Notes under the pieces: generated by a model
Seen by the model: only the letters and a program-made list of their open reading frames with translations
Databases searched by the model: none
What the model was told of the DNA's origin: nothing
Shown here: positions 22,688 to 38,570 of the stretch, one piece after another
Numbering within the stretch: position 1 is the first letter of the stretch
Layout of the letters: each line of letters opens with the position of its first letter
Translations under genes and position numbers: made by a program
From: Deuterostichococcus epilithicus
Lineage: Eukaryota > Chlorophyta > Trebouxiophyceae > Prasiolales > Stichococcaceae
Length of the DNA stretch: 64,000 bases
Reading direction: 5' to 3'
NCBI GenBank assembly: GCA_033439295.1
Contig: JAVTLE010000007.1
Span: 992,001-1,056,000 of the forward strand

Positions 22688-25076
22688 ATGGACCAGCGTG
22701 CGGTCGACGCGACGCGGTCGCATTACGATTCGCACGCCAACCAGTTTCGCAACTCGAAAGAGGTCAGCTGCGCAATCCTCCTTACTGCAGAGTAGCGCGT
22801 GCTGATCTGTGCCGCCATACACACGTGCTGACCGCTCACCATTTGCACCTTTGACGCCGCAGGCTGAGCAGGCAAGGCGAGCCGGCGGGGCATTCCAGCT
22901 CAAGAGGTTCCACAATGACATCAAGCGGGCTCTGATCAACAGGTGGCACGCAGCACGGGCGTATGCTGTCTGGCGCACTGCCATGTTCAAGTCTACACAG
23001 AGCGCTGTGGTGGGCTGGCATGAATCATCGCCTCCTTGCCCTGCGACTGCAGGTTCGCATCCGGGAAGGGGACGCTGCTGGACCTGGCCTGCGGCCGCGG
23101 CGGTGACATCCGGAAGTGGAAGGATGCCGGGGTGAGACGCTCACCTGTTGCATGCTTTTGGACGTTCGAGTTGGTATGCGCAAACCTGCAAGGCTCAACC
23201 AAGGAATCTGAACCAAATAATCTGATGGCGGATGCAGCTGAAGACGGTCAAGGGCATCGATCTGTCGCCGGGGGAGATTGCCGAGGCGCGCAAGCGCTTT
23301 GCGGACCTCCTACAGCAAGATCCAGGTGATGCATTGCCCATTGTGCTGCGTGCTCTGCAGAGCTCCTGCAGCAGGCGCCGGGTGCAGCAAGGTCCGCCGT
23401 GCCTGCACAGCAGCATGACGCGGAGCTGCTCAGAGCCTGCATCCCGGAGAGTGGTGTCCGCCGCACCCCAGGACACTGCACGCGCACGGCCGGCGGCGAC
23501 AACGAGTGATCCTGCGTCGCAGGCACGCAGCTGCGGGCAGAGTTTGTGGACACGTCGGAGCTTGGGCAGTCGGAGTGGAAGGAGCCGCGGCAGTACGACG
23601 CTGCCACCTGCATGTTTGCCATCCACTACTTCTTCGTGTCGGAGGCGGCTCTCAAGCAGCTGCTGCACAACGTGTGGATCAACCTGAAGGACGGTGCGGC
23701 GCTGTATGGCAGTGATCCTGCCTGACCCTGCAGGCAGAACTGCACGGGCCGCAGCTGCATTTCGACCCGGATGCCGTGGGCGAGCATGAGGACTGAGGTT
23801 CAAGGCAGCCTGCGATGCACACGAGACTCGCAGCTCAAGGGCCACCCATGCAACAACAAGTCAGGCGTGTACCTTCATAGCGACTTCCGCATCCAACAGT
23901 GCTGCCCGCCAACTCGCAGGCGGCTACTTCTTCGGGACGGTGCCGGACGGCAAGCGGGTGCTGGCGGCGCTGAATCGGCAGCGCCAGCTAGACAGCCCCA
24001 TGCTTAGCCTGTCAGCGCAGACCTTCTGCGAAGTCTCTGCCTGCGCTCGGCAGCGCGAGCGGCCGACTGAGAAGTGCGCGGCGCACGGCCAGGCCGCGCC
24101 GGCGGCCTTTGGCAGCGCATACACGTGCGCCATTGGCGACACCGTGACGGCGGGTGCGCGGGCACAAAAGATTCTCCTGCTGTGCTCCGCGTCCCACAAA
24201 GATGTTCTGTGTTGGTTGCAGTGAGCTGAACCGTAAGGGACTTGCCAGGACGCCCGTTCTGGTGGTGAAACATGCTGCCAACACACGCAGCTGCGAGCGC
24301 AATGCGGCGGGGCAGGCGCCGCTTCAGCGGCGCTTACTCCTGAACCTCGTGCGCGCAGGCCAGGGCGACAGCCTGGGCTCCTTCGAATACCTAGTGTATG
24401 AGAGCGTGCTGAAAGGCATGGCTGCCACTGTCGGCCTGCAGCCCGTCACCGACCTGGGGCCTACGCTGAACCACTTCTTTGACGAGGTACGGGCGCCATA
24501 GGCTGGCGCAGCAAGTGCGGCAAGCTGTGCACGGCATGCTGTGCGCGGCAAGTGCCTGCGGATGGCGTCGCAGGCCTGATAAGCGGTCCGGCGCGGCTGG
24601 CTGCGCACACCAATGCGCTGTTCATTCAGTGGCACAGAGGGCGAGCTGACGCTGGACATCACGGTCCTTTCTGGGTGCAACTTGCAGATGCTCGTACAGT
24701 ATTCTCCTGCTGCCCGCAGGCGGACGCGGCGAAGCTGTGCAAGCACTTCCACCCGGCCTTCAGGGACTGCGACCCGTCGCTGGGCACCGCCTCCTCGCTG
24801 TTCATGGCGTTTGCATTTCGCAAGCCACCGGCGCCGGAGCCCGCCGCGCCGCTCCCTGCGCCGCGGACCGCCATGGACGAGGGCGCTGCAGCACAGCCCG
24901 CGCCCGCCGTTGCCAGCGAGCCAGCTGGCGAGCAGCCACAGCAGCCGCAGCAGCAGCGCGTTGACAAGAAGCGTGCGGCGCCGGCGGCTCCCACCACAAA
25001 GCGGCCGGCGATCAGGCGGCGCGGCGGCAAGCCTATCGAGAAGCCGCCAGATGGCGACCAGCCACCGGCAGAGTGA
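22688..25076 (+). CDS. mRNA cap guanine-N7 methyltransferase
   Basis: Methylates the guanine cap of nuclear mRNAs with S-adenosylmethionine. Eight exons (22688-22762, 22863-22942, 23053-23131, 23238-23325, 23523-23693, 23920-24153, 24359-24486, 24720-25076) sum to 1212 nt (403 aa). Landmarks: SHYDSHANQ; FHNDIKRALI; the SAM motif LLDLACGRGGDIRKW; VKGIDLSPGEIAEAR; the cap-binding region DAATCMFAIHYFF; GGYFFGTVPDGKRVL; FGSAYTCAIGDTV; and FEYLVYESVLKGMA. These match the eukaryotic ABD1/RNMT family in order. The last exon adds a non-conserved Pro/Ala/Gln-rich tail ending in a basic stretch (KKRAAPAAPTTKRPAIRRR) that could act as a nuclear localisation signal. The exon 6 region between LSLSAQ and FGSAY is longer than usual and may hide a small intron. 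Confidence 0.92.
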
Positions 25077-25465
25077 CGGAGCAGCCCGGCTTGTGGTCCA
25101 AATGAGTGCATGCAAGGAGGCAAGCGGCTAATTGAAGGACGGCAGATAGTGCAGACGTGTCAGATGAATGCGTGTCTGGCAAGTCGGAGTGCTTCAGGAC
25201 TGAACCCGTGTGTACCGTGCATTGTTCTGGGCTCAGAACCACCGAACAATGTCGTCGGCAAAGCCCCAGTACCATTTGTTTGTCACAGCAGATCACGCGT
25301 GAATCCAACCTCGGTCCAAGCTGTCTCGAAATCAATGCGGCAATCAGATCGTCCTTAGCCAACCAAAGTCACCATTTCCTTTGCTTCAATGCCTGCCCAC
25401 GCCAGCCGGCAGGTCAAGCAGATGAACCCCAGCAATCACGCGCTCCCTCGCAGCTCGGACAGGTA
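25077..25465. other. Intergenic region, nothing recognised
   Basis: This holds the 3' end of the cap methyltransferase transcript. I see no coding exon or RNA gene. Confidence 0.35.
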
Positions 25466-25780
25466 TCAGACACGACTTTGAGGTGTCCGGTCGCTTGCGG
25501 TCAACTCAGATAGGACTCTGCCGCAGGCCTCCTGCTCCGCAGCTGCCGCAGCGACCCGCTCGCCAAGTACGCCTGCTGGCGGCACCATGCGCGGGCAGTC
25601 CACGCCCAGTACTGTGCCCATGTCCATGCGACATGCCACAGCTCCCGGAACATGCGATGCGGGTCCGGGTGCGACTTGCTGCACGTGGCAGGAGGCGAGG
25701 CACAGGGTCAGCAGCGTCGCTAGCGGAGGGTGGGGCTGTGGCATTACGATTGCTGGTGGTGCTGTGCACACGATGCGCAT
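25466..25780 (-). CDS. Possible small hypothetical protein (or final exon)
   Basis: A 104-codon open frame whose C-terminal half looks coding (MDMGTVLGVDCPRMVPPAG, then an Ala/Glu-rich segment). It has no recognised domain, and the start or upstream splicing is unclear. It sits just downstream of, and in the same direction as, the small membrane protein gene. Low confidence. Confidence 0.25.
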   Translation of the reverse strand: MRIVCTAPPAIVMPQPHPPLATLLTLCLASCHVQQVAPGPASHVPGAVACRMDMGTVLGVDCPRMVPPAGVLGERVAAAAAEQEACGRVLSELTASDRTPQSRV

Positions 25781-25929
25781 GCGCTTCTCGCGTCCCCTGG
25801 CCGCATCTCAGCAGACTAGCAGGGATGCAGCAGGAGCACAGGCCGCCAAACACAGGGCATGCAAGCTCTGCTTCGCAGCACGAGAGGAAGGAAGGAGTGG
25901 GTGGGGGGGGAGGGGAAGGGGGACGGCGC

Positions 25930-26721
25930 TCACTCTAGGCCCAACGCCTGTCGGAACATCACGCCTCGTGCCAGCCCGGCGCCGGGCGCCGCCACAGCGG
26001 CACTAACCTCCGACTGCGCGCGCCGCAGGCCGCCATGCAGCAGCACCGCCAGCGAGGCGTACAACGACCAGCGCGACAGCGCGCTGAGGCACCGCCCCCA
26101 CACCATCGCCATGAAGGCGGCCATCCAGGAGAACGCCTGCAGCAGCTGCAGGTTCTGCGGCGGGACAGCACCGCGCTGCTGTCAGACGCGCCTGATTTCA
26201 CATATCCTGAGGTTTGTGCATACAACTCACTGCAGGCTGTCTGCGGCTCACCAATATCTGCCGCCAAGCCAAGGTCACAGCAGCAGCAGTACCCACGGCA
26301 ACAGCAGGTCAGGCCGAGCAGGAGGCGGCAGGGAATTACCTCCGGGATCGGCTCGGTGGCCGTCTGCTTGATGCGCAGGTTCAGCAGCGCAGTGGCCCCC
26401 AGCACTACGATGCCTACAACCGCCTTTGGGTTCAGGTACCTGCGCACTTGCTAGGGTCAGTACGAAAGTGACCCTAGGGTCAGCAGGGAAACTAGCCTAC
26501 CGAGCCTGCTGCACAGCTGGTGATGCACGCCCTGCGCCTGTGCATAGCATGCTGCGGAGGCCTCCTAGAAAAACAGAGATCCCTACAAATCTGCCGACGA
26601 TGTCGCACTGGTTTGGATTTGCTCAAGGCAGGTGCTCGAGCAGTACTCACCCAATGATGCCCAGAATGGTGAGCGCCACACGCGTGTAGTTGCTCTGCGA
26701 CCGCGCAGCACAGGTCACCAT
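25930..26721 (-). CDS. Small multi-pass membrane protein, unrecognised
   Basis: Three exons (26721-26651, 26439-26340, 26154-25930) join in phase and give 396 nt (131 aa). Hydrophobic segments: ALTILGIIGYLNPKAV and VGIVVLGATALLNLR near the N-terminus, then AFSWMAAFMAMVWGRCL and a weaker one around SLYASLAVLLHGGL. The two-helix hairpin after a short N-terminus with NYTR recalls PRA1-like small ER/Golgi proteins, but the resemblance is too weak for a name. Splice sites are canonical GT-AG. Confidence 0.6.
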
Positions 26722-26886
26722 TCACCGGCTATCGGTGTGCAACCTTCCGAGCGCCATTCCAAGACGCCCGTTGCTTGCATTCAAGCCAGGACCGGCACAT
26801 ACAACCAGTGGCGGCAGGCTGTCGTTTTCACGAACAGACTTACAAACGTCTGTACGTCCAGCGTAGCAGCAGACGTCAATATATTT

Positions 26887-27437
26887 TTATTCCATGACCA
26901 TTTGCAGCCGCAAGGCCAAAGTGTCGCTGCGGCTTCGTACCAGGAAGAACACGAGGTTCTCGTCCAGGCGGTGCTGCAGCATGTCCATGCTGTCAGGCAC
27001 ATTGTACGCCTCTGCGACCTGTCCGTCGTGCGCAAATCGCTCCCAGTCCCTCGGCGGCGCTCGGAACGCCTCCGGCTGCAGCTCCCAGACGTGCGGGCCT
27101 CCATACCTGCAAAAGCCACCCAACGTTGATTTGGGCAGCGCCTCCTTGGGGTCAGGGCATCAGACACAGGTCCAGTTCCGAAGCTGTCATCCGGGCGGGG
27201 ACGCGGAAGTAAACTCCATGGCAGGTGCTGCAGGCGAGTGCATTGGTGGGCAGACCTGCTGCGGCGCGCATTGCTCGGGGCGGAGGCCTGTGCCCGGGGC
27301 GCTTGCCGCTGCGGCGCCTGCAGCCTGGTCTGGCGTTCCAGCTCGCGCAGGCCCGTGACCGTCTGCGTGCCATCCAGCGGCACCGTGGGCAGCAGCGGGC
27401 TGCTCCTGAATGCCGATGGGCGCTCGAACAGCGGCAT
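26887..27437 (-). CDS. Small unrecognised protein (133 aa)
   Basis: Two exons (27437-27256 and 27106-26887) join in phase 2 and give 402 nt. The N-terminal part is Arg/Gln/Ala-rich (TGLRELERQTRLQAPQRQ). The C-terminal part has ordered character (RYGGPHVWELQPEAF, PPRDWERFAHDGQVAEAY, LDENLVFFLVRSRSD). TGTAA on the minus strand 43 bases past the stop (26844-26840) supports a real 3' end. I do not recognise the family; a mitochondrial or plastid accessory subunit is one possibility but is only a guess. Confidence 0.6.
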
Positions 27438-28260
27438 CAGCGCAAGCTTGTCACTACTGCGTCACTGCAGGTCACATCGTTTGATCGTGCAACTTTTCGA
27501 TACCCAGAGATCGCAAAAGTCGACGTCAATCCTGAGGCTGCTGAGAAAGCCGTCAAAACGGACAGCAAGCTTGGAGGATTGGAGCAGCCCCGTCAAATCT
27601 TCACAACAAACTGGGTGAAAAGCCGAGAGTGGACTGCGTGCGAAGACAAGCTGATAGCGTAGTCTGCCGGTGCAGGTGTAAAGTGTGCTGAAGGGCGCAT
27701 GTGCAGGAGCCACCAAGCATCTACTCTTGTCAGACACATGATGCAAGAGTCGCACCTCTGTCTGACACATTCACAATTTCACTCATATTGCAGTTTTGGC
27801 CAGACAATGTCCTCACAACGACGGAGAGTGTCTCCAACGAAGCAAGCGTGTACAATGCACGCCAGTGGGGTTGATCATTGCAGTTCTGGCCAGAGGGCGT
27901 GCAGATATCTAGCAGCTTCCAGACAAACAGAGGCATTCAGGTCATTGAAGGCCAATCCAAATCACATATAACACCTGCAAACGACACCAGGTGCGGCGGC
28001 CAGTGCGGCGGCCAATGAAGACGGGGATGGCATACCTAAGCACTTGAACATACTGCCTCAAACTGGATCAAGCACACAGGGTTCGAGCTTGCGGACCAAC
28101 CTCTAAAGCCGGGAAACCGTGACATTCTCTCAACAACTCTGGTTTGGCCCCTCAGGACTCAAAAGCTCAAGAGCAAGGCGGCAATTGTTATGAATATGAT
28201 GTCCACAAATCACAGCAGGTGGTGCAGAACAAAGCTGCTCAGTGCGCGGACTGTCGTGGG
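27438..28260. other. Intergenic region
   Basis: No supported gene. Two imperfect direct copies of ATTGCAGTT(C/T)TGGCCAGA occur near 27787 and 27878. It holds the promoter of the small gene on its left and the 3' UTR of the ISCA2-type gene on its right. Confidence 0.35.
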
Positions 28261-29184
28261 TCAGGCTTTGGGCGCGAATGAGCTGCCGCATCCACATGAA
28301 GCCTCGGCATTGGGGTTCGAGACCACCTGCGACGACAAGAGAGAGAGATCAGGTGAGGAGTATGAAATTGCTGTCACAAGAGTGGTTCAGCTCAACATGG
28401 TAGCCAACAGCAGCGCCTGCAACGACCCACCTCGAAAGCTGAGCGAATGAGGTCTGTAGTGTAGTCAATCGTTGAGCCCCGCACAAACTCGTACGACACA
28501 GGGTCGCATACCAATGTTGCAGGACCTTGGCTGAAGGTCCTACAAATGGTAGCGTCCACAGAATGATCAGTGTCAAGCTTTAAGTGGCAGCTCGTGCTTT
28601 GAGCTTGCATTATGTGCAGCAGTCACTGCGCGCAGCCTAAAAGCATGCGGCACTAACCTGTCGTCTGGCGCTGGTGCTGTGTCCAGGTCGAACAGGTAGG
28701 TGAAGCCGGAGCAGCCTCCGCCCTCCACTGTTAGCCGCAGCACGAGCGGTTGGCCCGGTGTGTCTGTGGCTAGCTCGCCCAGCCTCTGCAGCAGTCATCA
28801 GGTGCCTGAGCGCTCACTTGAGTGTGATACGAAGAACTTGAGAGGGTCAGCATGATCATGCCATTGCTTCAGAGGGTTGCAGGGGCCGTTGCGGACCTCG
28901 ACCGCGGCATCCGTAAAGTTGAGGTCCACGCCAGTCTCAGCGTCCGTTGAAGGCGCCGCTTGCGCTGCAAAGGTCCTGGCAGTTGGCCAGCTGCTGGAGC
29001 CTGCTGCGAGTGTCGATGCTGCCAGTCGGAGGGCCTGCCCCGCATCGCTGTGTGATGAGGCTGTGCTCATCGCCATGCCCTGGGCTTCGAGGAGCCCGAG
29101 GAGGCTCCTGCCGTGTGCCGCCTCGCATTGCCGGGCAGCAGCACTCAACTTTGCATGTAGCCCAAGAACACGCCGCAACGCCAT
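28261..29184 (-). CDS. A-type Fe-S cluster assembly protein, ISCA2-like (HesB/IscA family), mitochondrial
   Basis: Four exons (29184-28897, 28785-28658, 28539-28431, 28326-28261) give 591 nt (196 aa). Exon 1 encodes a long Arg/Ser/Ala-rich presequence ([19 protein letters not shown]). The conserved domain follows: [59 protein letters not shown]. The three conserved cysteines (GGCSG and CGCG) that bind the cluster are present. The sequence VEGGGCSGF and the long presequence favour the mitochondrial ISCA2 branch, which acts late in [4Fe-4S] maturation, over plastid CpIscA; that assignment is by resemblance. Confidence 0.9.
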
Positions 29185-29570
29185 TGAACGTCTGGTTGGT
29201 TGTGCAGTTGCTTTTCAGGTTCGGGAATGTAGTATAGTGGGTAATGCTAGTCTGACGCGTACTGCCTTGCAGACTATGAGACTTAGGAGGCAGCCAAGTG
29301 TCTCAGAGATGCAAAGGGATCTGCAAGGCGAGCAGTGAGCGCCTGCACCCGCTTTTTTGGGGGCTTCGTCATTGGACCACGTGAATCGCTTCCAGCAGCG
29401 TGAGCAAGTCCTTCCAAGGGGAATGACGGAAATGGTGTCGTAGATGAGGCGGCAGAAGAGCGTCACAGGCTCACAGCACAGACGATCGAAGCAGCAAACG
29501 CCGTGCTGCTGCGTTGCGTGTGTCAGAAGGCACCAATTTGTGCCAGCAGCACCCGCGGAGGCCTGCCACG
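29185..29570. promoter_or_regulatory. Compact divergent promoter, ISCA2-type gene / plastid uL4 gene
   Basis: Only 386 bases separate the two start codons. An open frame on the minus strand here lacks family resemblance or coding bias. It must contain both promoters; no motif is assigned. Confidence 0.4.
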
Positions 29571-31317
29571 ATGTCGGCTGGTCTGCTCAAATCCTGCCCA
29601 GGCTGCCTGCACAGGCAGCTGCAGGCCAGCCAGCCGCTGCGGCTGCAGCAGAGGCGCCCGATCGCACAGCGGGCACAGCAGCGGCTGATCAGCGCCGAGT
29701 CCACCCGCAGCACCGCGACGCTGCCGGTCAGGGACACTCAGGGCGAGGATGTGGGGTCAGCCGAGCTCTCGCTGAAAGTAGCGGGAGACGACACAGCCAA
29801 GGGCCTGGTGCACCGCTACCTGGTCATGGCGAGGCAGAACGCCCGAGCGGTGAGCCGGCCATTCGATCAGTCAGCGTGTCCTGAAGCTGGCTAGTCAGCC
29901 GCACGCTGCGGGTGTGCGCATGCACACGTTTGTTTGGCCATGTTCGGGGTCCTCTTCAGAACTACGTCTGCGTCGGAATCCTAAATGCTCCCGCAGCTGC
30001 AACCCGGTCTAGCTGTGGCTGGCTCCGCGCTGTCCCCAAATCAGCGCGACAAGACAACGGGCACATGCAGCGCCTGAGACTCGACGACTTTCATGGCCAT
30101 CGCAGGGCACAGCCAGTACGAAGACGCGGGCAGAGGTGCGGGGCGGTGGCAAGAAGCCGTATGCGCAGAAGGGCAGCGGCAATGCACGGCAGGGCAGCAA
30201 GCGAACGCCGCTGCGGCCAGGCGGTGGTGTCGTCTTCGGCCCCAAGGTGCACCTCTGCATTCTTCTACTGCCCTTGCAAAAAGCGGAGGTTTCATGCTTT
30301 CCAAATGGCAGCAGTCGCTGCCAAAGCCCCAGCCATTGGGATGTGCTGGCTGCTGTGCACAGCATGGTGGCATCGCATGGTTGGTGACTTGTGCACCTGC
30401 CATCCCCGTCTGCAGCCGAAGGACTGGGGCATCAAAATGAACAAGAAGGAGCGGCGGTTGGCACTCGCCACGGCGCTGCACAGCGCGGCGCCCAGCATCA
30501 TCACAGTCCGCGACCTCGCGGTGAGTGCCGGGGACGGACAGCCTGCATGGCACTTGGCAATGCCTGTGCAGTGCTGCACCGTGTGCACCGCACAGTGGTT
30601 CTACGTCGAGGCTCGGTGCGACTTCGAGATGCAGGGCCCACCTGGTGAAAACTACTGAATACAGTGTGATGCTCATTGTGTGCCCTGCTGCCCACTCTGC
30701 AGAGCCAGTTCACGGCTGGCCCCAAGACGCGGACGCTGGTGGACACGCTGGCCAAGCTGGGCGCCAGCCCCGAGGAGCACACCCTGCTCATCCTCAACGA
30801 GCAGGTACTGGCTGGAGACTGGATTGCAGGCATACTGATCTGCACATTAAGTTGGCAGCATACCGCTGCACTTCACCGTGACCTCCTGCACCGAATCGAA
30901 TGAGAAAGCAGCCACAGTAACCTGTCCGCAGACGTCACAGGGCGATTGCAGGATTTTACAGCCGTTCGATTTGCAACCGCAGGAGGACAATGTGCAGATC
31001 TCGGCGCGCAATGTGGAGTTTGTGGAGGTCAACTTTGCGCAGGCGGTGCGCGTGTACGATGTCCTGCGCGCCGACAAGATTGTCGTGGAGGAGGAGGCGC
31101 TCAAGTACCTGCAGGTGAACCGGCTGTCTCGCCAGTGCAGTCTGTCTGATCCGGGATCGATTGGAGGTCAACCTCGTTGTGTGCTGGTGGGCACATACAA
31201 GGCAAGTTATCACATGCATGCGAGGCAATGCGCGGAAGCCGCTGCGCATGCATGTTTCACATGCTGTGCACGTCCTGACTGCTTTTCTCTGGTCCTTTGC
31301 AGGAATTCTACAACTAG
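29571..31317 (+). CDS. rpl4: Plastid ribosomal protein uL4 (L4)
   Basis: Large-subunit ribosomal protein that lines the exit tunnel, nuclear-encoded and imported. Six exons (29571-29849, 30106-30246, 30416-30520, 30703-30804, 30983-31114, 31303-31317), all in phase 0, give 774 nt (257 aa). The first exon has a basic Gln/Arg/Ser-rich presequence ([19 protein letters not shown]). Signature uL4 stretches: [66 protein letters not shown] and [18 protein letters not shown]. The last exon encodes only four residues plus a stop. Bacterial-type sequence features favour plastid; mitochondrial uL4 is the alternative. Confidence 0.9.
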
Positions 31318-31442
31318 TCTGGAGAATCAGCAGCAGTCAGCAGCGCCGCGCAGCCTGAAACAGCCAATGCCATGTCTGCCGCAAGGCATCTGGAGACACT
31401 CTGTAGTTTCCGCTTGCTGCCCGGTGTTGCTGCAATGAAGAC

Positions 31443-31447
31443 TGTAA
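31443..31447 (+). terminator. TGTAA polyadenylation-type signal for uL4
   Basis: TGTAA lies 126 bases after the uL4 stop. TGTAA is the established chlorophyte poly(A) signal. A pentamer is weak evidence alone, but the spacing equals that after the dihydrolipoamide dehydrogenase stop. Confidence 0.4.
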
Positions 31448-31581
31448 GTAACCAAGTAAACTCGACGCTCGATGCACTCGACAAAGCGCAAAGCACATAC
31501 CACACTTACTCACATCCTGCAGCGCACACAGCCAAAACTGTGGCCAGTTGCGAGCGGCAGGAAGTCTTAAGTATGATCATG

Positions 31582-31613
31582 AGGTGGTGTAGCCACCTAA
31601 AGACCCCAGTCTA
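31582..31613 (+). repeat. Extra partial copy of the foldback arm
   Basis: GGTGGTGTAGCCACC followed by TAAAGACCCCAGTCTA just left of the foldback element repeats internal arm sequence (compare 31684-31699 and 31932-31948), in a mixed order that suggests a nested or rearranged insertion. Confidence 0.6.
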
Positions 31614-31619
31614 GTATGC

Positions 31620-31998
31620 GCGCATAGGGTGCTGTCCGGCTCATTAAGCCCTCTTTCAACAAAACATGTAGACTGGGGTCTTTAGGTGGTGTAGCCACCG
31701 TTCATCTCCCAGTTACCGTTCCCAGTCGGCTAGCAGAGGCCCCCATCAGCTTGCCAGGCCGACTAGTGCCCTATCGCACAGATGCCTGGTCTCAGGTTCG
31801 ACTCCCAGAAGGGGCAAGTGACAGAAGGGCAGGCATCTGTGCGATAGGGCACTAGTCGGCCTGGCAAGCTGATGGGGGCCTCTGCTAGCCGACTGGGAAC
31901 GGTAACTGGGAGATGAACGGTGGCTACACCACCTAAAGACCCCAGTCTACATGTTTTGTTGAAAGAGGGCTTAATGAGCCGGACAGCACCCTATGCGC
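31620..31998. mobile_element. Foldback element: 169-bp perfect inverted repeat with 41-bp loop
   Basis: The left arm (31620-31788) and right arm (31830-31998) are exact reverse complements over 169 bases. Outside them, TATGCG continues the pairing with a 2-base slip. The loop contains GGTTCGACTCC, a perfect match to the RNA polymerase III B-box consensus of tRNA genes (31796-31806), but no complete tRNA can be folded. No transposase is encoded. This fits a non-autonomous foldback/MITE-type insertion, recent because the arms have not diverged. Confidence 0.8.
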
Positions 31999-32098
31999 AT
32001 ACGACTGGCGGAGAATCTGATGACTTGGATTTGCAACTGGAGTCTACCGCAGATTGCGCCTCACCGTTGCGATTAGTTAGTTGCTCCTCACTGTCCGC

Positions 32099-32155
32099 TG
32101 CGGGGTGTAACAGGGGTGTCACCGGGTGTGATCGGGGTGTAATTGGGGTGTCACT
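32099..32155 (+). repeat. Short degenerate tandem repeat of GGGGTGT units
   Basis: Five imperfect units of (C/G)GGGTGTNAN (starting CGGGGTGTAACA) occur in a row: spaced copies at about 32100, 32112, 32123, 32133 and 32144. It lies 130 bases upstream of the dihydrolipoamide dehydrogenase start and could be a promoter element or simple sequence. Confidence 0.5.
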
Positions 32156-32282
32156 AATGCCAGATTACGTGGGACTCGATAGCGTATCACCCCTGTAGTA
32201 CTCGCAGGACCTGCCCTACTGCGCTGGTGCAGCGCTGCAGTGCAGTACTTTCTGCACTTTGAATATTGCTCGCGTCTTCAAC

Positions 32283-37695
<5,413 letters not shown>

Positions 37696-37829
37696 AGACC
37701 GGTCCATCAGGGAGCTTCAATTGAAATTTAGGAATGCGGGCAGCAAATTGCGTCTGGTTTGGGGTGCGGCAGACACGAATCATGGGGTTTGACTGGCAGC
37801 TAGAGCAGGAGAGGTTGTTTGGCCAGTTC

Positions 37830-37834
37830 TGTAA
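37830..37834 (+). terminator. TGTAA polyadenylation-type signal for dihydrolipoamide dehydrogenase
   Basis: TGTAA lies 135 bases after the stop, similar to the uL4 gene. Confidence 0.4.
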
Positions 37835-38570
37835 AAGGTGATTGCGCTGTAGTCTCCTTTTCAAAATATGCATGGTGCGGTGCACGTCCAGCATTCGACG
37901 GATGACATGCCTGCACAGCTGCAGCTCGCTAGCAGCAGCGCATGGCACTGCACGTCAGGCGGCTGTCTTTCTGCGTGACATGAATGAGCAGCTTCCACAA
38001 CAGTTCAATTGACTTGCAGACAAGAAAATCTTGTGCTGCATTCCCCATATAGGTAGATCTAAAAGAGAAATGGTGAAGCAATCTGCTCTATGCTTCGACG
38101 AGCTCGAAACTGGCGGGCGGGCGTAACGGCAAGCCAACATTCTGCCTGACGCCCGCCCTTCCCCCTCCGGCGACTGCAGATGCTCGCACCACAGCCTCAT
38201 TTGTGCGATCGCAGCTCAGCGCCAGCACGACGGGCGTTGCGTTGGGCGCCGGCTCAGAACGCCAAACCGAAAATATGTCTGCCGCAACCCAAGATGACCT
38301 TGGCCTCCATGTTGCGCACCGGTCACACACTCCGATGCAAGCAGGTGTTGGCGCACGCAAGCGCGCTTGGTTTCCTGTAATGCTCCATCAGGGCCGTGGC
38401 GAGATGCATGCGAGGTGCTGCGCAGCAGAGAGGGCAAGACACTGAAACTTTGAACCTTGTCTAAGCGGACCCGCGGCGGGGGCGTTTCTGGGAGTCGGCG
38501 GGCATCTGCTCGAGGACGAAGATGCTGAAGTCCGCACCGCTGCGGGCCAGGCATGCGGCTTTGATGTAGC
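37835..38570. other. Intergenic region, no supported gene
   Basis: Two minus-strand open frames (38088-38360 and 38461-38694, the latter ending SGADFSIFVLEQMPADSQ) have some coding look, but neither connects to neighbouring exons. They may be remnants. Confidence 0.3.

Noticed and set aside
29215-29466. Minus-strand 83-codon open frame in the ISCA2/uL4 promoter gap
   Set aside because: No family resemblance or coding bias, and it sits in a short divergent promoter.
31789-31829. A tRNA gene in the foldback loop
   Set aside because: The B-box matches, but the T stem mispairs and no acceptor, D or anticodon arm can be built in 41 bases.
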